A stretch of 64,000 nucleotides of DNA from Bacillus sp. JCM 19058 (GCA_001310555.1 BAXO01000008.1:1-64000), one strand, 5' to 3'. Numbered from the stretch's first letter, positions 19,565-29,621 are shown. Notes: a model not told the origin generated them from the sequence alone. A program made the numbers and translations.

Positions 19565-20049
19565 TTCGAATTGGACAAGGCTTTGATGTACATCAGTTTG
19601 CGAAGGGACGGCCTCTAATTGTTGGAGGCGTTACGATACCGTCTGAAAAAGGGTTAATCGGACACTCTGACGCGGATGTTCTGCTTCATACAATTACTGA
19701 TGCCGTTCTAGGTGCAATTGGCGAAGGCGATATCGGGAAACATTTTCCAGATACCGATCCAGAATTCAAAGACGCTGATTCGGCCAAGCTGTTAGAGCAT
19801 ATTTGGACGATGGTTAAGCAGCGCGGTTTTGCCTTAGGTAATCTTGATTGTACAATTATTGCTCAGCAGCCAAAGTTTGCTCCGTACATTGAAGAGATTC
19901 GTTCTCGGATTGCAGAGTTGCTTGAAGCTGATAAGAGTCAGGTAAATGTGAAGGCAACGACGACCGAAAAACTAGGATTTACCGGCAGAGGAGAAGGAAT
20001 TGCTGCACAGGCAGCTATTTTATTGCTTAATAAAAAATCAAACGCTTAA
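19561..20049 (+). CDS. ispF: 2-C-methyl-D-erythritol 2,4-cyclodiphosphate synthase IspF
   Basis: 162 aa, intact. It forms MEcPP, releasing CMP, one step after IspE and two after IspD. Zinc ligands DVH (residues 8-10) and His near 42 in [13 protein letters not shown] are visible, as are [14 protein letters not shown] and the C-terminal [19 protein letters not shown]. Overlaps ispD by 4 nt, so the two are translationally coupled. Confidence 0.97.
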   Translation: MIRIGQGFDVHQFAKGRPLIVGGVTIPSEKGLIGHSDADVLLHTITDAVLGAIGEGDIGKHFPDTDPEFKDADSAKLLEHIWTMVKQRGFALGNLDCTIIAQQPKFAPYIEEIRSRIAELLEADKSQVNVKATTTEKLGFTGRGEGIAAQAAILLLNKKSNA

Positions 20050-20102
20050 TCAGAATCGAAGGGTTGTCTGAAATTATAGGCTAAAATGGAGGGTGATTTA
20101 AC

Positions 20103-21567
20103 ATGGGTAGTGATGTCAGAGTTCGATTTGCCCCAAGCCCGACTGGGCATTTGCACATTGGCAGTGCCCGTTCGGCATTGTTTAATTATCTATTTGCGAA
20201 AAGGCAAGGTGGCAGCTTTATTTTGCGAATCGAGGATACGGATCAAGCGAGAAATGTCGATTCGTCGAAAGAAAAGCTGCTCGAAAGCTTAAAATGGCTT
20301 GGGATTGAATGGGATGAAAGTATTGATGTAGGCGGAGCATACGGTCCATATAGCTGTATGGAGCGACTCGACATATACAAACAATATTTACAGCAGCTGC
20401 TCGATGCAGGAAAAGCCTATTATTGCTATATGACAGAGGAAGAGCTGCAGGCGGAACGCGAAGCGCAGCTGGCGCGGGGAGAAATGCCGAAGTACAGCGG
20501 GCGCGACCGTAACCTGACGAAAGAACAGCGTGACGCTTATGAGGCACAGGGATTAAAACCAGTCATTCGCTTTCTTGTTCCTCAAGGACAGCAAATTACG
20601 GTTAACGATGCTGTTCGAGGCGATGTAACGTTTGATACCGATGGGATCGGAGATTTTGTCATCTCCAGAAAAGATGGAATTCCAATGTATAACTTCGCGG
20701 TAGTTGTCGACGACCACTTGATGAAAATCTCTCATGTCATTCGAGGCGAAGAGCACTTGTCAAATACGCCGCGACAAGTTTTGTTATATCAAGCCTTTGG
20801 CTGGGAAGCTCCTCATTTTGGACATGCCTCATTAATATTGAACGCCGAACGGCAGAAAATGAGTAAACGTGATGAATCCATAATTCAATTCATCGAGCAA
20901 TACAGGGAATTAGGATACCTTCCTGAGGCGATTGTCAACTTTGTGGCATTGCTCGGCTGGTCTCCGCTCGGTGAAGAGGAAATCTTTTCGCTTGATGAGC
21001 TCGGTGGGCAATTTAGTCTTGATCGCTTCTCGAAGGCGCCGGCTGTCTTTGACACAGACAAATTAGCTTGGATGAATAATCAATATATTCAAAAGGCTGA
21101 TTTAGATAAGGTCGTTTCTTTAGCTTTGCCGCATCTGCTTAAGGCTGGTCGCATTCAAGAGGATGAGCTTAGTCAAGAACGGCGTGATTGGGTGAAGCGG
21201 CTAGTCGGCCTTTATCAGGAGCAGCTTCGGTACGGTGCCGAAATTGTGGAGTTAACAGAGTTGTTCTTTCGGGCAGAAATTGAGTATAATGAAGAAGCAA
21301 AGGCTGTGCTTCAGAAGGAGCATGTGCCTGAAGTATTAAACCAGTTTATACACGAGCTTCAGCAAATCGAGGAATTCACTGCCCCTAATATTAAAGCGGC
21401 CATAAAAGCAACGCAAAAGGCAACTGGGCACAAAGGAAAAAAATTTATTTATGCCGATTCGAGTCGCCGTCACAGGACAAACACACGGTCCGGAGCTACC
21501 GGACTCCATTGAAATTCTTGGAATAGCCGTTGTGACTGAACGGCTGAAATCGTTACTTAAAGCATGA
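20103..21567 (+). CDS. gltX: Glutamyl-tRNA synthetase GltX, one frameshift
   Basis: 487 aa corrected. Class I aminoacyl-tRNA synthetase; HIGH-type motif SPTGHLHIG (about 11-19) and KMSKR (about 250). Bacillus lacks GlnRS, so this enzyme would also charge tRNA-Gln for amidation by GatCAB. The frame breaks in the A7T3 stretch near 21434-21443; the C-terminus continues as [20 protein letters not shown] to TGA 21565-21567. ATG 20103 follows GGAGGGTG. Confidence 0.96.
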
Positions 21568-21624
21568 GTGAGATAAATAGCAAAGCTTTCTTTAAGTCAT
21601 ATAATACGTTTATAAGGCCAATGT

Positions 21625-21990
21625 GTTGAGAGGGAAAGTAGGAGCGTGCTTGCTTTACAGAGAGGACCATCGAGCTGAAAGTGGTTTAAGCAGCCGTACT
21701 GAATATGCACCCTTGAGCCTTTTTCTGAATATCAAAAAAAGTATGGGAAAGAAAAGCGGCGAAGGCAGGCCGAGGCTTAACAGCGACCCTTGAACGGACG
21801 TAAGTAGCCAGCGAGGCGACTGCTCCTTGTTTTCGTAACCGCTGACTCATACTTTTAAAAAAAAGTAGGAAAAAGCGGCTGGCGTCGTTATTCGCCCTTA
21901 AGATGAGCAGCAGTAGTCTGTTTAAAACAGAGTGGAACCGTGCGAGAGCACCTCTGTGCACTAAGCACAGGGGTCTTTTTAATTTTTGGA
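21625..21990 (+). promoter_or_regulatory. T-box riboswitch (tRNA-Cys) of cysE-cysS
   Basis: The stem I AG-bulge AGAGAGGACC (about 21659-21668) and a specifier loop GAATATGCACCC with codon TGC (Cys, about 21705-21707) are visible. The T-box itself is AGAGTGGAACCGTGCG (21930-21945). The terminator follows: ACCTCTGTGC (21950-21959) against GCACAGGGGT (21965-21974), then T5. Uncharged tRNA-Cys would favour antitermination, turning on cysE and cysS. An extra block of about 110 nt with repeats lies between stem I and the T-box (21734-21870). Confidence 0.88.
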
Positions 21991-22029
21991 ACATTGGTGC
22001 TGATGGGGGTAGAAAAGGGGAATGAGAAC

Positions 22030-22676
22030 ATGTTTCGCACCTTGTTAAATGATGTTGATGTTGTATTCGAGCAGGATCCAGCAGCGAGAAGCCGCTTTGA
22101 AGTGATCATGACTTACTCGGGAGTGCATGCGATATGGCTCATCGCCTTGCACATTGGCTTTGGCGAAAAAAGCTATACTTCATTGCACGATTCCTTTCAC
22201 AGCTTAGCCGTTTTATGACAGGGATTGAGATTCATCCTGGAGCTGTTATTGGCCAGCGTCTCTTCATTGACCACGGGATGGGCGTCGTAATCGGGGAAAC
22301 GTGTGAAATTGGCGATGGTGTCACGATATATCAAGGCGTAACACTAGGAGGTACGGGAAAGGAAAAGGGAAAAAGGCATCCGACCGTCGGGGATGGAGTA
22401 TTGATCGCCTCAGGTGCAAAGGTACTCGGTTCGTTTACGATCGGTAAAAATGCGAGAATTGGCGCTGGCTCCGTAGTCTTGAAGGAAGTCCCGCCAAACT
22501 CAACTGTCGTAGGGATACCAGGAAGGATTGTTGTCCAAAATGGTATCAAAGTCGATGATGAGCTAGCACATCATCTTTTGCCAGATCCGGTTGCTGATAA
22601 ATTGAGGGAGCTTGAAAACAAGCTCCACGAATTACAGCAGGAGCTAAAGAGGGAAAAAGAAGACGAACAGAAATAA
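22030..22676 (+). CDS. cysE: Serine O-acetyltransferase CysE, one frameshift
   Basis: 215 aa corrected. It makes O-acetylserine from serine and acetyl-CoA, the first step of cysteine synthesis. Left-handed beta-helix hexapeptide repeats start at [21 protein letters not shown], with the catalytic-type His in IDHG, and continue through [14 protein letters not shown] to [12 protein letters not shown]. The C-terminus is a charged coiled coil. The break is near 22136, where TGGGCTC reads TGGCTC. Controlled by the T-box upstream and probably co-transcribed with cysS. Confidence 0.96.
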
Positions 22677-22808
22677 TCTGCGAGCCGCTTGAAATGGGGA
22701 TGCCATATTCCCTTCGAATAACGAATCGTGCATAAACGAAAAATTGTTTGCCAAGAAAGCGACACTCGCATAGCTTATAGAAATGAAAACGGAAGGGCGG
22801 TTTGGCAA

Positions 22809-24208
22809 GTGGCTATTCAGCTATATAATAGTCTGACAAAACGAAAAGAACAGTTTGTTCCACTTGAAGAAGGAAAAGTAAAAATGTATGTTTGCGGTCC
22901 GACGGTTTATAATTATATCCATATAGGGAATGCCCGTCCGGCCATTGTGTATGATATGGTCCGAAGGTATTTGGAATACAGAGGGTATGACGTCAATTTT
23001 GTTTCAAATTTTACCGACGTCGATGATAAGATTATTCGCGCTGCGCAGGATTCTGGCGAAGAGGTGAAGCAGTTGGCCAATCGCTTTATTGAGGCTTACC
23101 ATCAGGATACATGTGCACTTGGCGTAAAGGAGGCGGATCATCACCCGCGTGTAACTGAATCAATGCCAGATATCATTGCGTTTATTGCCGAGCTCGAGGA
23201 AAAAGACTATGCCTACGAAGCGGGAGGCGATGTCTATTTTCGAACGAGAAAATTTAAAGACTACGGCAAGCTCTCATCACAATCTCTCGATGACTTACGT
23301 GCTGGGACACGAATTGAGGTTGATAAACGAAAGGAAGACCCGCTCGACTTTGTGCTCTGGAAGGCGGTTAAAGACGGTGAAATTTCTTGGGACAGTCCGT
23401 GGGGGCGAGGACGACCAGGCTGGCATATTGAATGCTCGGCAATGGTTAAGAAGCTGCTAGGGGATACGATCGATATCCACGCCGGTGGGCAGGATTTAAC
23501 GTTTCCTCATCACGAAAATGAAATTGCCCAATCGGAAGCTTTAACGGGTCAACCAATGGCGAACTATTGGCTGCACAACGGCTTTATTAATATTAATAAT
23601 GAAAAAAATGTCGAAATCACTCGGTAATTCTGTATTTGCCCATGATATTATTCGACAGCATTCTGCAGAGGTTGTCCGCTTTTTCATGCTTACTGCTCAT
23701 TATCGCTCACCGATCAACTTTAGCGACGAGCTCTTAGCGGGAGCGAAAAATGGGTTGGAACGATTGAAAACAGTCGTGGCAGGCTTGAAGCATCGTTTAG
23801 CTGAAAGTGCTGACTATGGTCAAACGGGAATTTGGCTTGAAAAAAATTAAGGAATGCAAAGCTCGCTTCATTCGTGAAATGGACGATGACTTCAATAGCG
23901 CTAACGGAATTGCTGTACTGTTTGATTTAGCAAAAGAAGCGAACCGCTACTTGCGTGAGGAACAAACATCGAAAAAGGTGCTGCAAGCTTTCTTAGACCA
24001 ATTTGCTGAATTCGCCGAAGTGCTAGGGCTCAATCTCCAACAAGAAGAAGCAATGTTGGAGGAAGAAATTGAAGCGCTTATTAAAGATCGTCAGACTGCA
24101 CGTAAAGAACGGGACTTTGCTCGCGCAGACCGGATTCGCGAGCAATTAAAGGATCGAGGGATTATACTCGAGGATACGGCGCAAGGTATACGCTGGAAGA
24201 GGGAATAG
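22809..24208 (+). CDS. cysS: Cysteinyl-tRNA synthetase CysS, two frameshifts
   Basis: 465 aa corrected. Class I synthetase: zinc ligand region [18 protein letters not shown] (contains the HIGH-type HIGN), a second Cys in [14 protein letters not shown], and KMSKS at about 266-270. Breaks: A7 near 23600-23606 just before KMSKS and A7 near 23840, each one A too many. The GTG start at 22809 gives the family N-terminus AIQLYNSL; the ribosome-binding GGAAGGG is about 11 nt upstream. Stop and the mrnC start are adjacent. Confidence 0.95.
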
Positions 24209-24209
24209 A

Positions 24210-24643
24210 ATGAAACTGATTAAAGCGACGACTGATTTACGTCAATTAAATGCTCTCGCCCTAGCTTATATGGGCGATGCCGTGCTGGACATGTATGTAC
24301 GCTATCATTTAATTGCTCAAGGGAAAGTTAGGCCGCAGCGTCTGCATGCTGAAGCAACACGCTATGTTTCGGCAAAGGCGCAGGCTGAAGTAGTGTTAAC
24401 GCTATTGAAGGAATCGTTTCTATCCGAAAAGGAGGAGGCGATAATGAAGCGCGGCCGCAACGCCAAATCCGGAACAGTCCCTAAAAATACAGATGTAGCA
24501 ACCTATCGCTATTCAACCGGATTTGAAGCGTTACTAGGGTATTTGTATTTACAAGAAGAGGCAGAACGATAGATGAAATTATGCAGCGAGTATTTACGCT
24601 CGTAGACGGCCATTATGCAGCGGAAGGAGGGGCAGACAAGTGA
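24210..24643 (+). CDS. mrnC: Mini-ribonuclease III MrnC, one frameshift
   Basis: 144 aa corrected. An RNase III catalytic domain without a dsRNA-binding domain, which matures 23S rRNA ends. It has [22 protein letters not shown] with the catalytic Asp (about 24) and the second acidic motif [12 protein letters not shown]. One T is missing near 24571, after which the frame gives [21 protein letters not shown]. It begins 1 nt after cysS, and its stop overlaps the rlmB GTG. Confidence 0.93.
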
Positions 24644-25390
24644 AAGATGAGTTTATATTTGGTAAAAACCCCGTGCTCGAATCGCTACGGGCAGGGCACA
24701 GCATGAATAAAGTTTGGATTGGAGAGGGCTCGCAAAAGGGGCAAATGGTAAAGATCATTCAACTGGCAAAGGAGAACGGTATCATTGTCCAATATGTCCC
24801 GAAAAAGAAGCTTGATCAGCTCATCTCCAGCGACAATCATCAGGGGGTTGTCGCCTCTGTCGCTGCATACTCTTATGCATCTATCGACGACTTATTCGTG
24901 CGTGCTCAAGAAAAAGGAGAAGATCCGTTCTTCCTCATTCTGGATGAAATCGAAGACCCTCACAATTTAGGCTCGATCTTACGAACTGCTGATGCAGCTG
25001 GCGCACATGGAATCATCATTCCAAAGCGTCGTGCAGCCGGGCTCACTCAAACCGTCGCCAAGGCATCAGCTGGTGCGATCGAATATATCCCGGTCGCTCG
25101 CGTTACGAATATCGCACGGACTATCGACGATTTGAAAAAAAAGGGGAGTGTGGTTTGCCGGCACGGATGCTGTCGCAAGTGAAGACTATCGCCGCGCCAG
25201 CTTTGACTTGCCGCTTGGATTAGTGATCGGCAGTGAAGGACGCGGTCTTAGCAGGCTCGTGAAGGAAAAATGCGACTTTTTAGTTCGTGTGCCGATGGCC
25301 GGTAAAGTAACGTCATTAAATGCGTCAGTCGCTGCAAGCCTGCTCATGTATGAAGTTCATCGAACACGGAATCCTTTAGAAAGCAGTTAA
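24640..25390 (+). CDS. rlmB: 23S rRNA 2'-O-methyltransferase RlmB (SPOUT family), one frameshift
   Basis: 249 aa corrected. TrmH-type SPOUT enzyme. The N-terminal substrate-binding domain is [21 protein letters not shown] motifs 1 to 3 are [30 protein letters not shown] and [22 protein letters not shown]. The break is A8 (25135-25142) where 7 are expected. GTG start 24640 after GGAAGGAGG. It methylates a guanosine in 23S rRNA and fits the rRNA-maturation role of mrnC next to it. Confidence 0.93.
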
Positions 25391-25391
25391 G

Positions 25392-25901
25392 ATGAGAAAT
25401 ATTCTACTTGTTGACGGGTATAACATGATCGGCGCATGGCCGAAGCTGCGCGTATTAAAGGATCGCAATTTAGAATTAGCACGAGATAGACTTGTTGAAG
25501 TGATGGCTGAATATCAGGCTTTTACAGGAGATATCGTTAAAGTAATCTTTGATGCGCATATGGTCGAGGGCGTGGGAAAAACCTATCATAATTACCGGAT
25601 CGATGTTATCTATACGAGAAAAAACGAAACGGCAGACGAACGAATCGAGAAGCTAGTCAGAGAGCTAAAGCGCGTCGATACTAAAATTTATGTCGCAACC
25701 TCTGACATGATCGAGCAGTCGGTTATTTTCGGAAATGGTGCTTTGCGTAAATCGGCACGGGAATTATTAAATGAAACTGAGGTGATCGCAAAGGGAATCG
25801 GGCAGTCTGTCGAGTCAAGTCGAAAAAAACAACCGTCGACAAAAATTCCACTTAGTAAAGAGATTACCGAAATTTTTGAAAAATGGCGTCGAGGCGAATA
25901 A
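25392..25901 (+). CDS. rae1: Ribosome-dependent mRNA endonuclease Rae1 (YacP, NYN/PIN-like)
   Basis: 169 aa, intact. NYN nuclease fold: ILLVDGYNMIGAW (Asp8), IVKVIFDAHMVEG, TADERIEKLV and VATSDMIEQ carry the acidic cluster. In B. subtilis YacP enters the ribosomal A site and cuts mRNA. It starts 1 nt after rlmB. The C-terminal tail is Lys/Ser-rich then KEITEIFEKWRRGE. Confidence 0.92.
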   Translation: MRNILLVDGYNMIGAWPKLRVLKDRNLELARDRLVEVMAEYQAFTGDIVKVIFDAHMVEGVGKTYHNYRIDVIYTRKNETADERIEKLVRELKRVDTKIYVATSDMIEQSVIFGNGALRKSARELLNETEVIAKGIGQSVESSRKKQPSTKIPLSKEITEIFEKWRRGE

Positions 25902-25908
25902 TACGAGG

Positions 25909-25938
25909 TTGACCAGCTGGAAAACTGTGCTATATAAT
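25909..25938 (+). promoter_or_regulatory. sigH promoter
   Basis: TTGACC (25909-25914), an 18-base spacer and a perfect TATAAT (25933-25938). A second TATAAT-like GTATAATT follows at about 25943-25950. In B. subtilis spo0H is also transcribed by the vegetative polymerase. Confidence 0.75.
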
Positions 25939-25981
25939 GTTCGTATAATTGAGACAGCAGCCAAGTCCGGGAGGGATTGTT

Positions 25982-26636
25982 GTGGGCGTTGAACTTCAAA
26001 AAAAACGTAATGGAACCTAATTTTGACCGAGCTGATGATGAACACTTAGTGGAACAGGTACGTATGGGTGACAGTGCAGCGCTAGAGTATTTGATTAACA
26101 AATACAAAAATTTTGTACGGGCAAAGGCTCGCTCTTACTTCTTAATCGGAGCAGACCACGAGGATATTGTGCAGGAAGGGATGATTGGACTTTTCAAGGC
26201 GGTTCGCGATTTTAAAGGAGACAAGCTTTCTTCTTTTAAAGCGTTTGCAGAGCTGTGCATTACGCGGCAAATCATTACGGCAATCAAGACAGCGACTAGA
26301 CAAAAGCATATTCCGTTGAATTCGTATGTCTCGCTAGACAAGCCTCTTTATGACGAAGAATCTGATCGGACGCTGCTGGACGTGATTTGCGGCAATCGAG
26401 TAACTGATCCGGAAGAATTGTTAATTAACCAAGAGGAATTTCAAAGCATTGAGCTGAAAATTGGTGAAATTTTAAGTGAGTTAGAACAACAGGTGTTGAT
26501 GCTATATTTGGACGGGCGCTCGTATCAGGAAATTTCCGTTGATCTCAATCGGCATGTTAAATCAATTGACAATGCTTTGCAGCGGGTCAAACGGAAGCTC
26601 GAGCGCTATGTAGAGTTAAAAGGGATGACGATTTGA
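25982..26636 (+). CDS. sigH: RNA polymerase sigma factor SigH, likely one frameshift near the start
   Basis: 217 aa if corrected. Sigma-70 family factor for the transition to stationary phase and sporulation. Region 2 shows VRAKARSYFLIGADHEDIVQEGMIGLFKAVRDF; region 4 shows DGRSYQEISVDLNRHVKSIDNALQRVKRKLE. GTG 25982 is preferred because GGGAGGG lies 6-12 nt before it; this needs one A removed from A8 (25998-26005). The uninterrupted alternatives are TTG 25977, which sits on top of the ribosome-binding site, and ATG 26010, which has none. Confidence 0.93.
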
Positions 26637-26884
26637 GGAAAGAAGCCGAAAATAGGGATAACTTTCAGTGGAAATCCGCTCAACTATAGCCTGTTTGAGC
26701 CATATTCCAGCAAAGCGGCACCTTGATTTATAAGGATGTCGTTTTTGTTTAGGGTTAAATTTGAGGTCGTTACGCCTTGAGCATGGGGACTAAATGAACG
26801 GCTAGCTTTGCCAGCCAGTGGTACAAATCGCAAAAAACGGCAATCAGTCGGATGAAAAAAAACATAAGCAAGCGGTACAGGCAA
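26637..26884. other. Spacer between sigH and rpmG, no gene recognised
   Basis: About 250 bases. A minus-strand frame of 66 codons (26884 to 26684) lacks a ribosome-binding site and any recognised motif. No terminator with a clear T tract was found after sigH. In B. subtilis the two genes are nearly adjacent. Confidence 0.4.
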
Positions 26885-26913
26885 TTGACACGTCTTTTCA
26901 GCTATGCTAGAGT
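26885..26913 (+). promoter_or_regulatory. Promoter of rpmG-secE-nusG
   Basis: Perfect TTGACA (26885-26890), 17-base spacer, extended -10 TGC plus TAGAGT (26908-26913), 38 nt before the rpmG start. Confidence 0.75.
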
Positions 26914-26950
26914 GAAATAGTGTGTATTTAGGAGAATGGGAGGATTCAAG

Positions 26951-27100
26951 GTGGCAAAGAAAGTTGTACTAGCCTGTGAGCTCTGCCAGTCTCGAAATTA
27001 TTCAACACAAAAGAATAAGGATAACAACACTAACCGCTTGAGGATGAAGAAGTTTTGTCAGTCCTGTAATGCTCATACCCTTCATCGTGAGACGAAGTAA
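26951..27100 (+). CDS. rpmG: 50S ribosomal protein L33
   Basis: 49 aa. [20 protein letters not shown] and [17 protein letters not shown]; two CxxC pairs, so it is the zinc-binding (C+) L33 paralogue. GTG start at 26951 after GGGAGGA. It occupies the rpmGB position of B. subtilis, directly before secE. Confidence 0.95.
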   Translation: MAKKVVLACELCQSRNYSTQKNKDNNTNRLRMKKFCQSCNAHTLHRETK

Positions 27101-27352
27101 CTATGTATTCAGCGGTTATTTTTTTTGTTCAAAAAAAACAGCTGAAACCGGGTTGACCTTATAGAGAAGCTTTATGAAACTGCACGCCCCCTCGGTGTTG
27201 AGAACAGTAAAGGTTTGACTAGTGTCTCGCGGCAAGCCTGTTCCCCTGTAAAAGTAGGTTTTTAAAAGATACAGAAAATGTCAAAATTAATCTTAAATTC
27301 GAATAGATCAACGGTTATTTGTCTATATTGATTGGTGCTGGAGGTGTCTGTA

Positions 27353-27547
27353 TTGGCTGGTAGTGTAAAGAATATTGGAAAGTTTTTTAGAGACGTTGGA
27401 ACTGAAATGAAGCGAGTATCTTGGCCTACTCGTAAAGAGCTTTATCGCTATACATTGGTCGTATTGTGTACGGTATTGTTTATCTCCGTCTTCTTCGCAA
27501 TTGTAGATTACGGAATTTCGAGTCTTGTCCGTCTTTTACTTGGGTAA
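27353..27547 (+). CDS. secE: Preprotein translocase subunit SecE
   Basis: 64 aa, single membrane segment. It has the conserved amphipathic helix FFRDVGTEMKRVSWPTRKEL then LVVLCTVLFISVFFAIVDYGI. TTG start at 27353 after GGAGGTG. It is part of the SecYEG channel; SecY is encoded at 53643. Regions between rpmG, secE and nusG hold no further gene. Confidence 0.95.
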   Translation: MAGSVKNIGKFFRDVGTEMKRVSWPTRKELYRYTLVVLCTVLFISVFFAIVDYGISSLVRLLLG

Positions 27548-27643
27548 TGGGTGATTGCTTTTATGCGAACTAAAAGCCAGGACCTATAGGAATGGAAGGC
27601 GGGTTAGCTTTGTCATGTGGAAGATAAGAAGCTTAAATTACAG

Positions 27644-27675
27644 AGGAGGTAAGGACACACACCGTCCTAGATCGC
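27644..27675 (+). promoter_or_regulatory. nusG ribosome-binding site separated from the ATG by a stem-loop
   Basis: The Shine-Dalgarno AGGAGGT (27644-27650) is 25 nt from the ATG at 27676. AGGAC (27652-27656) and GTCCT (27664-27668) can form a 5-bp stem with a 7-nt loop, leaving 8 unpaired nt between the two, the normal spacing. No closer ribosome-binding site or alternative in-frame start exists. Confidence 0.55.
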
Positions 27676-28209
27676 ATGGATAAAAATTGGTATGTCGTTC
27701 ATACGTATTCAGGGTATGAAAACAAAGTGAAAACGAATTTGGAAAAACGAGTCGAATCGATGGAAATGACAGATAAGATTTTTCGTGTCCTCGTTCCAGT
27801 AGAAGAGGAGACCGAAACGAAGAATGGTAAAAGTAAATCGGTTTCACGCAAGGTGTTCCCTGGTTACGTGCTTGTGGAAATGGTCATGACAGATGATTCC
27901 TGGTACGTTGTACGCAACACCCCCGGGGTGACTGGTTTCGTTGGTTCAGCAGGAGCGGGGTCAAAGCCGACGGCTTTATTGCCGGAAGAGGTCGATAACA
28001 TACTAAGGCAAATGGGAGTCGAGCAGCCGAAAGTAGAAACGGACTTTGATTTGAAAGAATCCGTTAAGGTCAAGGAAGGGCCATTCGCCAATTTTGTCGG
28101 TACAATTGAAGAAATTCAAGCAGACAAGCAAAAGCTTAAAGTACATGTTAATATGTTCGGACGGGAAACGCCTGTTGAGCTTGAATTTGCTCAGGTCGAA
28201 AAGATTTAA
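27676..28209 (+). CDS. nusG: Transcription termination/antitermination factor NusG
   Basis: 177 aa, intact. The NGN domain begins [19 protein letters not shown] and includes FPGYVLVEM; the KOW domain ends in [17 protein letters not shown]. It binds RNA polymerase and stimulates pausing (in Bacillus) and ribosome-polymerase coupling. The start is fixed by the family N-terminus even though the Shine-Dalgarno is unusually far away. Confidence 0.97.
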   Translation: MDKNWYVVHTYSGYENKVKTNLEKRVESMEMTDKIFRVLVPVEEETETKNGKSKSVSRKVFPGYVLVEMVMTDDSWYVVRNTPGVTGFVGSAGAGSKPTALLPEEVDNILRQMGVEQPKVETDFDLKESVKVKEGPFANFVGTIEEIQADKQKLKVHVNMFGRETPVELEFAQVEKI

Positions 28210-28224
28210 GGAAAAAGCCTTGAT

Positions 28225-28250
28225 ATTTATCACTAACAGTGATAAATCTT
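28225..28250 (+). terminator. Hairpin after nusG
   Basis: Perfect 9-bp stem ATTTATCAC (28225-28233) / GTGATAAAT (28239-28247) 15 nt after nusG; the following T tract is weak, so termination may be partial. Confidence 0.5.
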
Positions 28251-28284
28251 TGTGTTTGATATGGTTTGTTTTTTGATAGACCAT

Positions 28285-28310
28285 CGGGTGCATTGGTGCA
28301 TCCGTTTTTT
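28285..28310 (+). terminator. Terminator or attenuator in the rplK leader
   Basis: CGGGTGCA (28285-28292) pairs with TGCATCCG (28297-28304), one G-U pair, four-base loop, followed directly by T6. It is 58 nt before the rplK start and could be read-through controlled. Confidence 0.65.
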
Positions 28311-28367
28311 GAGTGGGAGGGTGCAGTCACCCGATTAACCACATCACGGACTAAGGAGGTGTGTCAC

Positions 28368-28793
28368 GTGGCGAAAAAGGTAATTAAAATGGTAAAATTG
28401 CAAATCCCTGCTGGAAAAGCGAATCCAGCACCGCCAGTCGGTCCTGCATTAGGTCAAGCAGGTGTGAACATTATGGGATTTTGTAAAGAATTCAACGCTC
28501 GTACTTCAGACCAAGCCGGTCTTATAATTCCGGTAGAAATTACGGTATTTGAAGACCGTTCGTTTACATTCATTACGAAAACTCCGCCAGCTGCTGTGCT
28601 TTTGAAGAAAGCTACGGGGATCGAATCAGGTTCGGGAGAGCCTAACAAAAATAAAGTTGCAACAATTAAGCGCAATAAGGTGCGTGAGATTGCAGAAAGC
28701 AAAATGGCTGACCTGAATGCAGCGAATGTTGATTCAGCGATGCGAATGGTAGAAGGTACAGCCCGGAGCATGGGTATTACAGTTGAGGATTAA
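28368..28793 (+). CDS. rplK: 50S ribosomal protein L11
   Basis: 141 aa, intact. Proline-rich [34 protein letters not shown] is the signature N-terminal domain; the C-terminal domain binds 23S rRNA at the GTPase-associated centre. GTG start at 28368 after AAGGAGGTG. It forms the usual rplK-rplA pair. Confidence 0.97.
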   Translation: MAKKVIKMVKLQIPAGKANPAPPVGPALGQAGVNIMGFCKEFNARTSDQAGLIIPVEITVFEDRSFTFITKTPPAAVLLKKATGIESGSGEPNKNKVATIKRNKVREIAESKMADLNAANVDSAMRMVEGTARSMGITVED

Positions 28794-28893
28794 TGAAAAG
28801 CTTGCGGGAGGTTGCGAGGAGGAGATCCCTCTTGCCGCAGCCTTTTATCGTGGGAGGTTTGACCGCTAAAACCACAATCGAGGAGGAAATCAC

Positions 28894-29586
28894 ATGGCTA
28901 AGACCAGTAAAAAATATCAAGATGCTTTGAAGCTAGTTGATCGGGATACGATTTATCAAGCGGAGGAAGCGATTGAGCTTGTCAAGAAGACGGCAACTGC
29001 CAAGTTCGATGAAACTGTAGAGGTTGCCGTTCGTCTAGGAGTCGACCCTAAAAAAGCAGACCAACAAATTCGCGGAGCTGTCGTGCTGCCAAACGGAACA
29101 GGGAAAACGCAACGCGTTCTTGTGTTTGCAAAGGGTGAAAAAGCGAAAGAAGCTGAGGCTGCTGGTGCAGATTATGTTGGTGACGAAGACTTCATCAATA
29201 AAATTAACCAAGGTTGGTTTGATTTTGATGTGATCGTTGCGACACCTGATATGATGGCGCAAGTAGGTAAGCTAGGTCGCGTACTTGGGCCGAAAGGGTT
29301 AATGCCAAACCCGAAAACAGGTACTGTCACGTTTGATGTTGAGAAGGCAGTGAATGAAATTAAAGCGGGTAAGGTAGAATACCGTGTCGATAAAGCGGGA
29401 AATATTCATGCGCCGATTGGAAAAGTGTCGTTTGAGTCCGAGAAGCTTGTGGAAAACTTCAAAACGATTATTGATGTATTAGTCAAAGCAAAGCCTTCTG
29501 CAGCGAAAGGGACGTATGTAAGAAATGTAGCAGTTTCTTCAACAATGGGACCTGGCGTTCGCGTGAATGTATCGTCTTATGTTTAA
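28894..29586 (+). CDS. rplA: 50S ribosomal protein L1
   Basis: 230 aa, intact. Contains [25 protein letters not shown] and the C-terminal [10 protein letters not shown]. It forms the L1 stalk. ATG 28894 follows GAGGAGGAA. Confidence 0.97.
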   Translation: MAKTSKKYQDALKLVDRDTIYQAEEAIELVKKTATAKFDETVEVAVRLGVDPKKADQQIRGAVVLPNGTGKTQRVLVFAKGEKAKEAEAAGADYVGDEDFINKINQGWFDFDVIVATPDMMAQVGKLGRVLGPKGLMPNPKTGTVTFDVEKAVNEIKAGKVEYRVDKAGNIHAPIGKVSFESEKLVENFKTIIDVLVKAKPSAAKGTYVRNVAVSSTMGPGVRVNVSSYV

Positions 29587-29592
29587 ACGGCC

Positions 29593-29621
29593 TTGACTTT
29601 GGTTGAACTAGCAGGTATAAT
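29593..29621 (+). promoter_or_regulatory. rplJ-rplL promoter
   Basis: TTGACT (29593-29598), 17-base spacer, perfect TATAAT (29616-29621), just after rplA; gives a leader of about 285 nt. Confidence 0.85.

Noticed and set aside
26684..26884. 66-codon minus-strand ORF between sigH and rpmG
   Set aside because: No ribosome-binding site, no family resemblance, and it runs into the rpmG promoter.
27101..27352. Promoter TTGACC near 27155 upstream of secE
   Set aside because: No acceptable -10 box at 16-18 bases; the rpmG promoter is sufficient.
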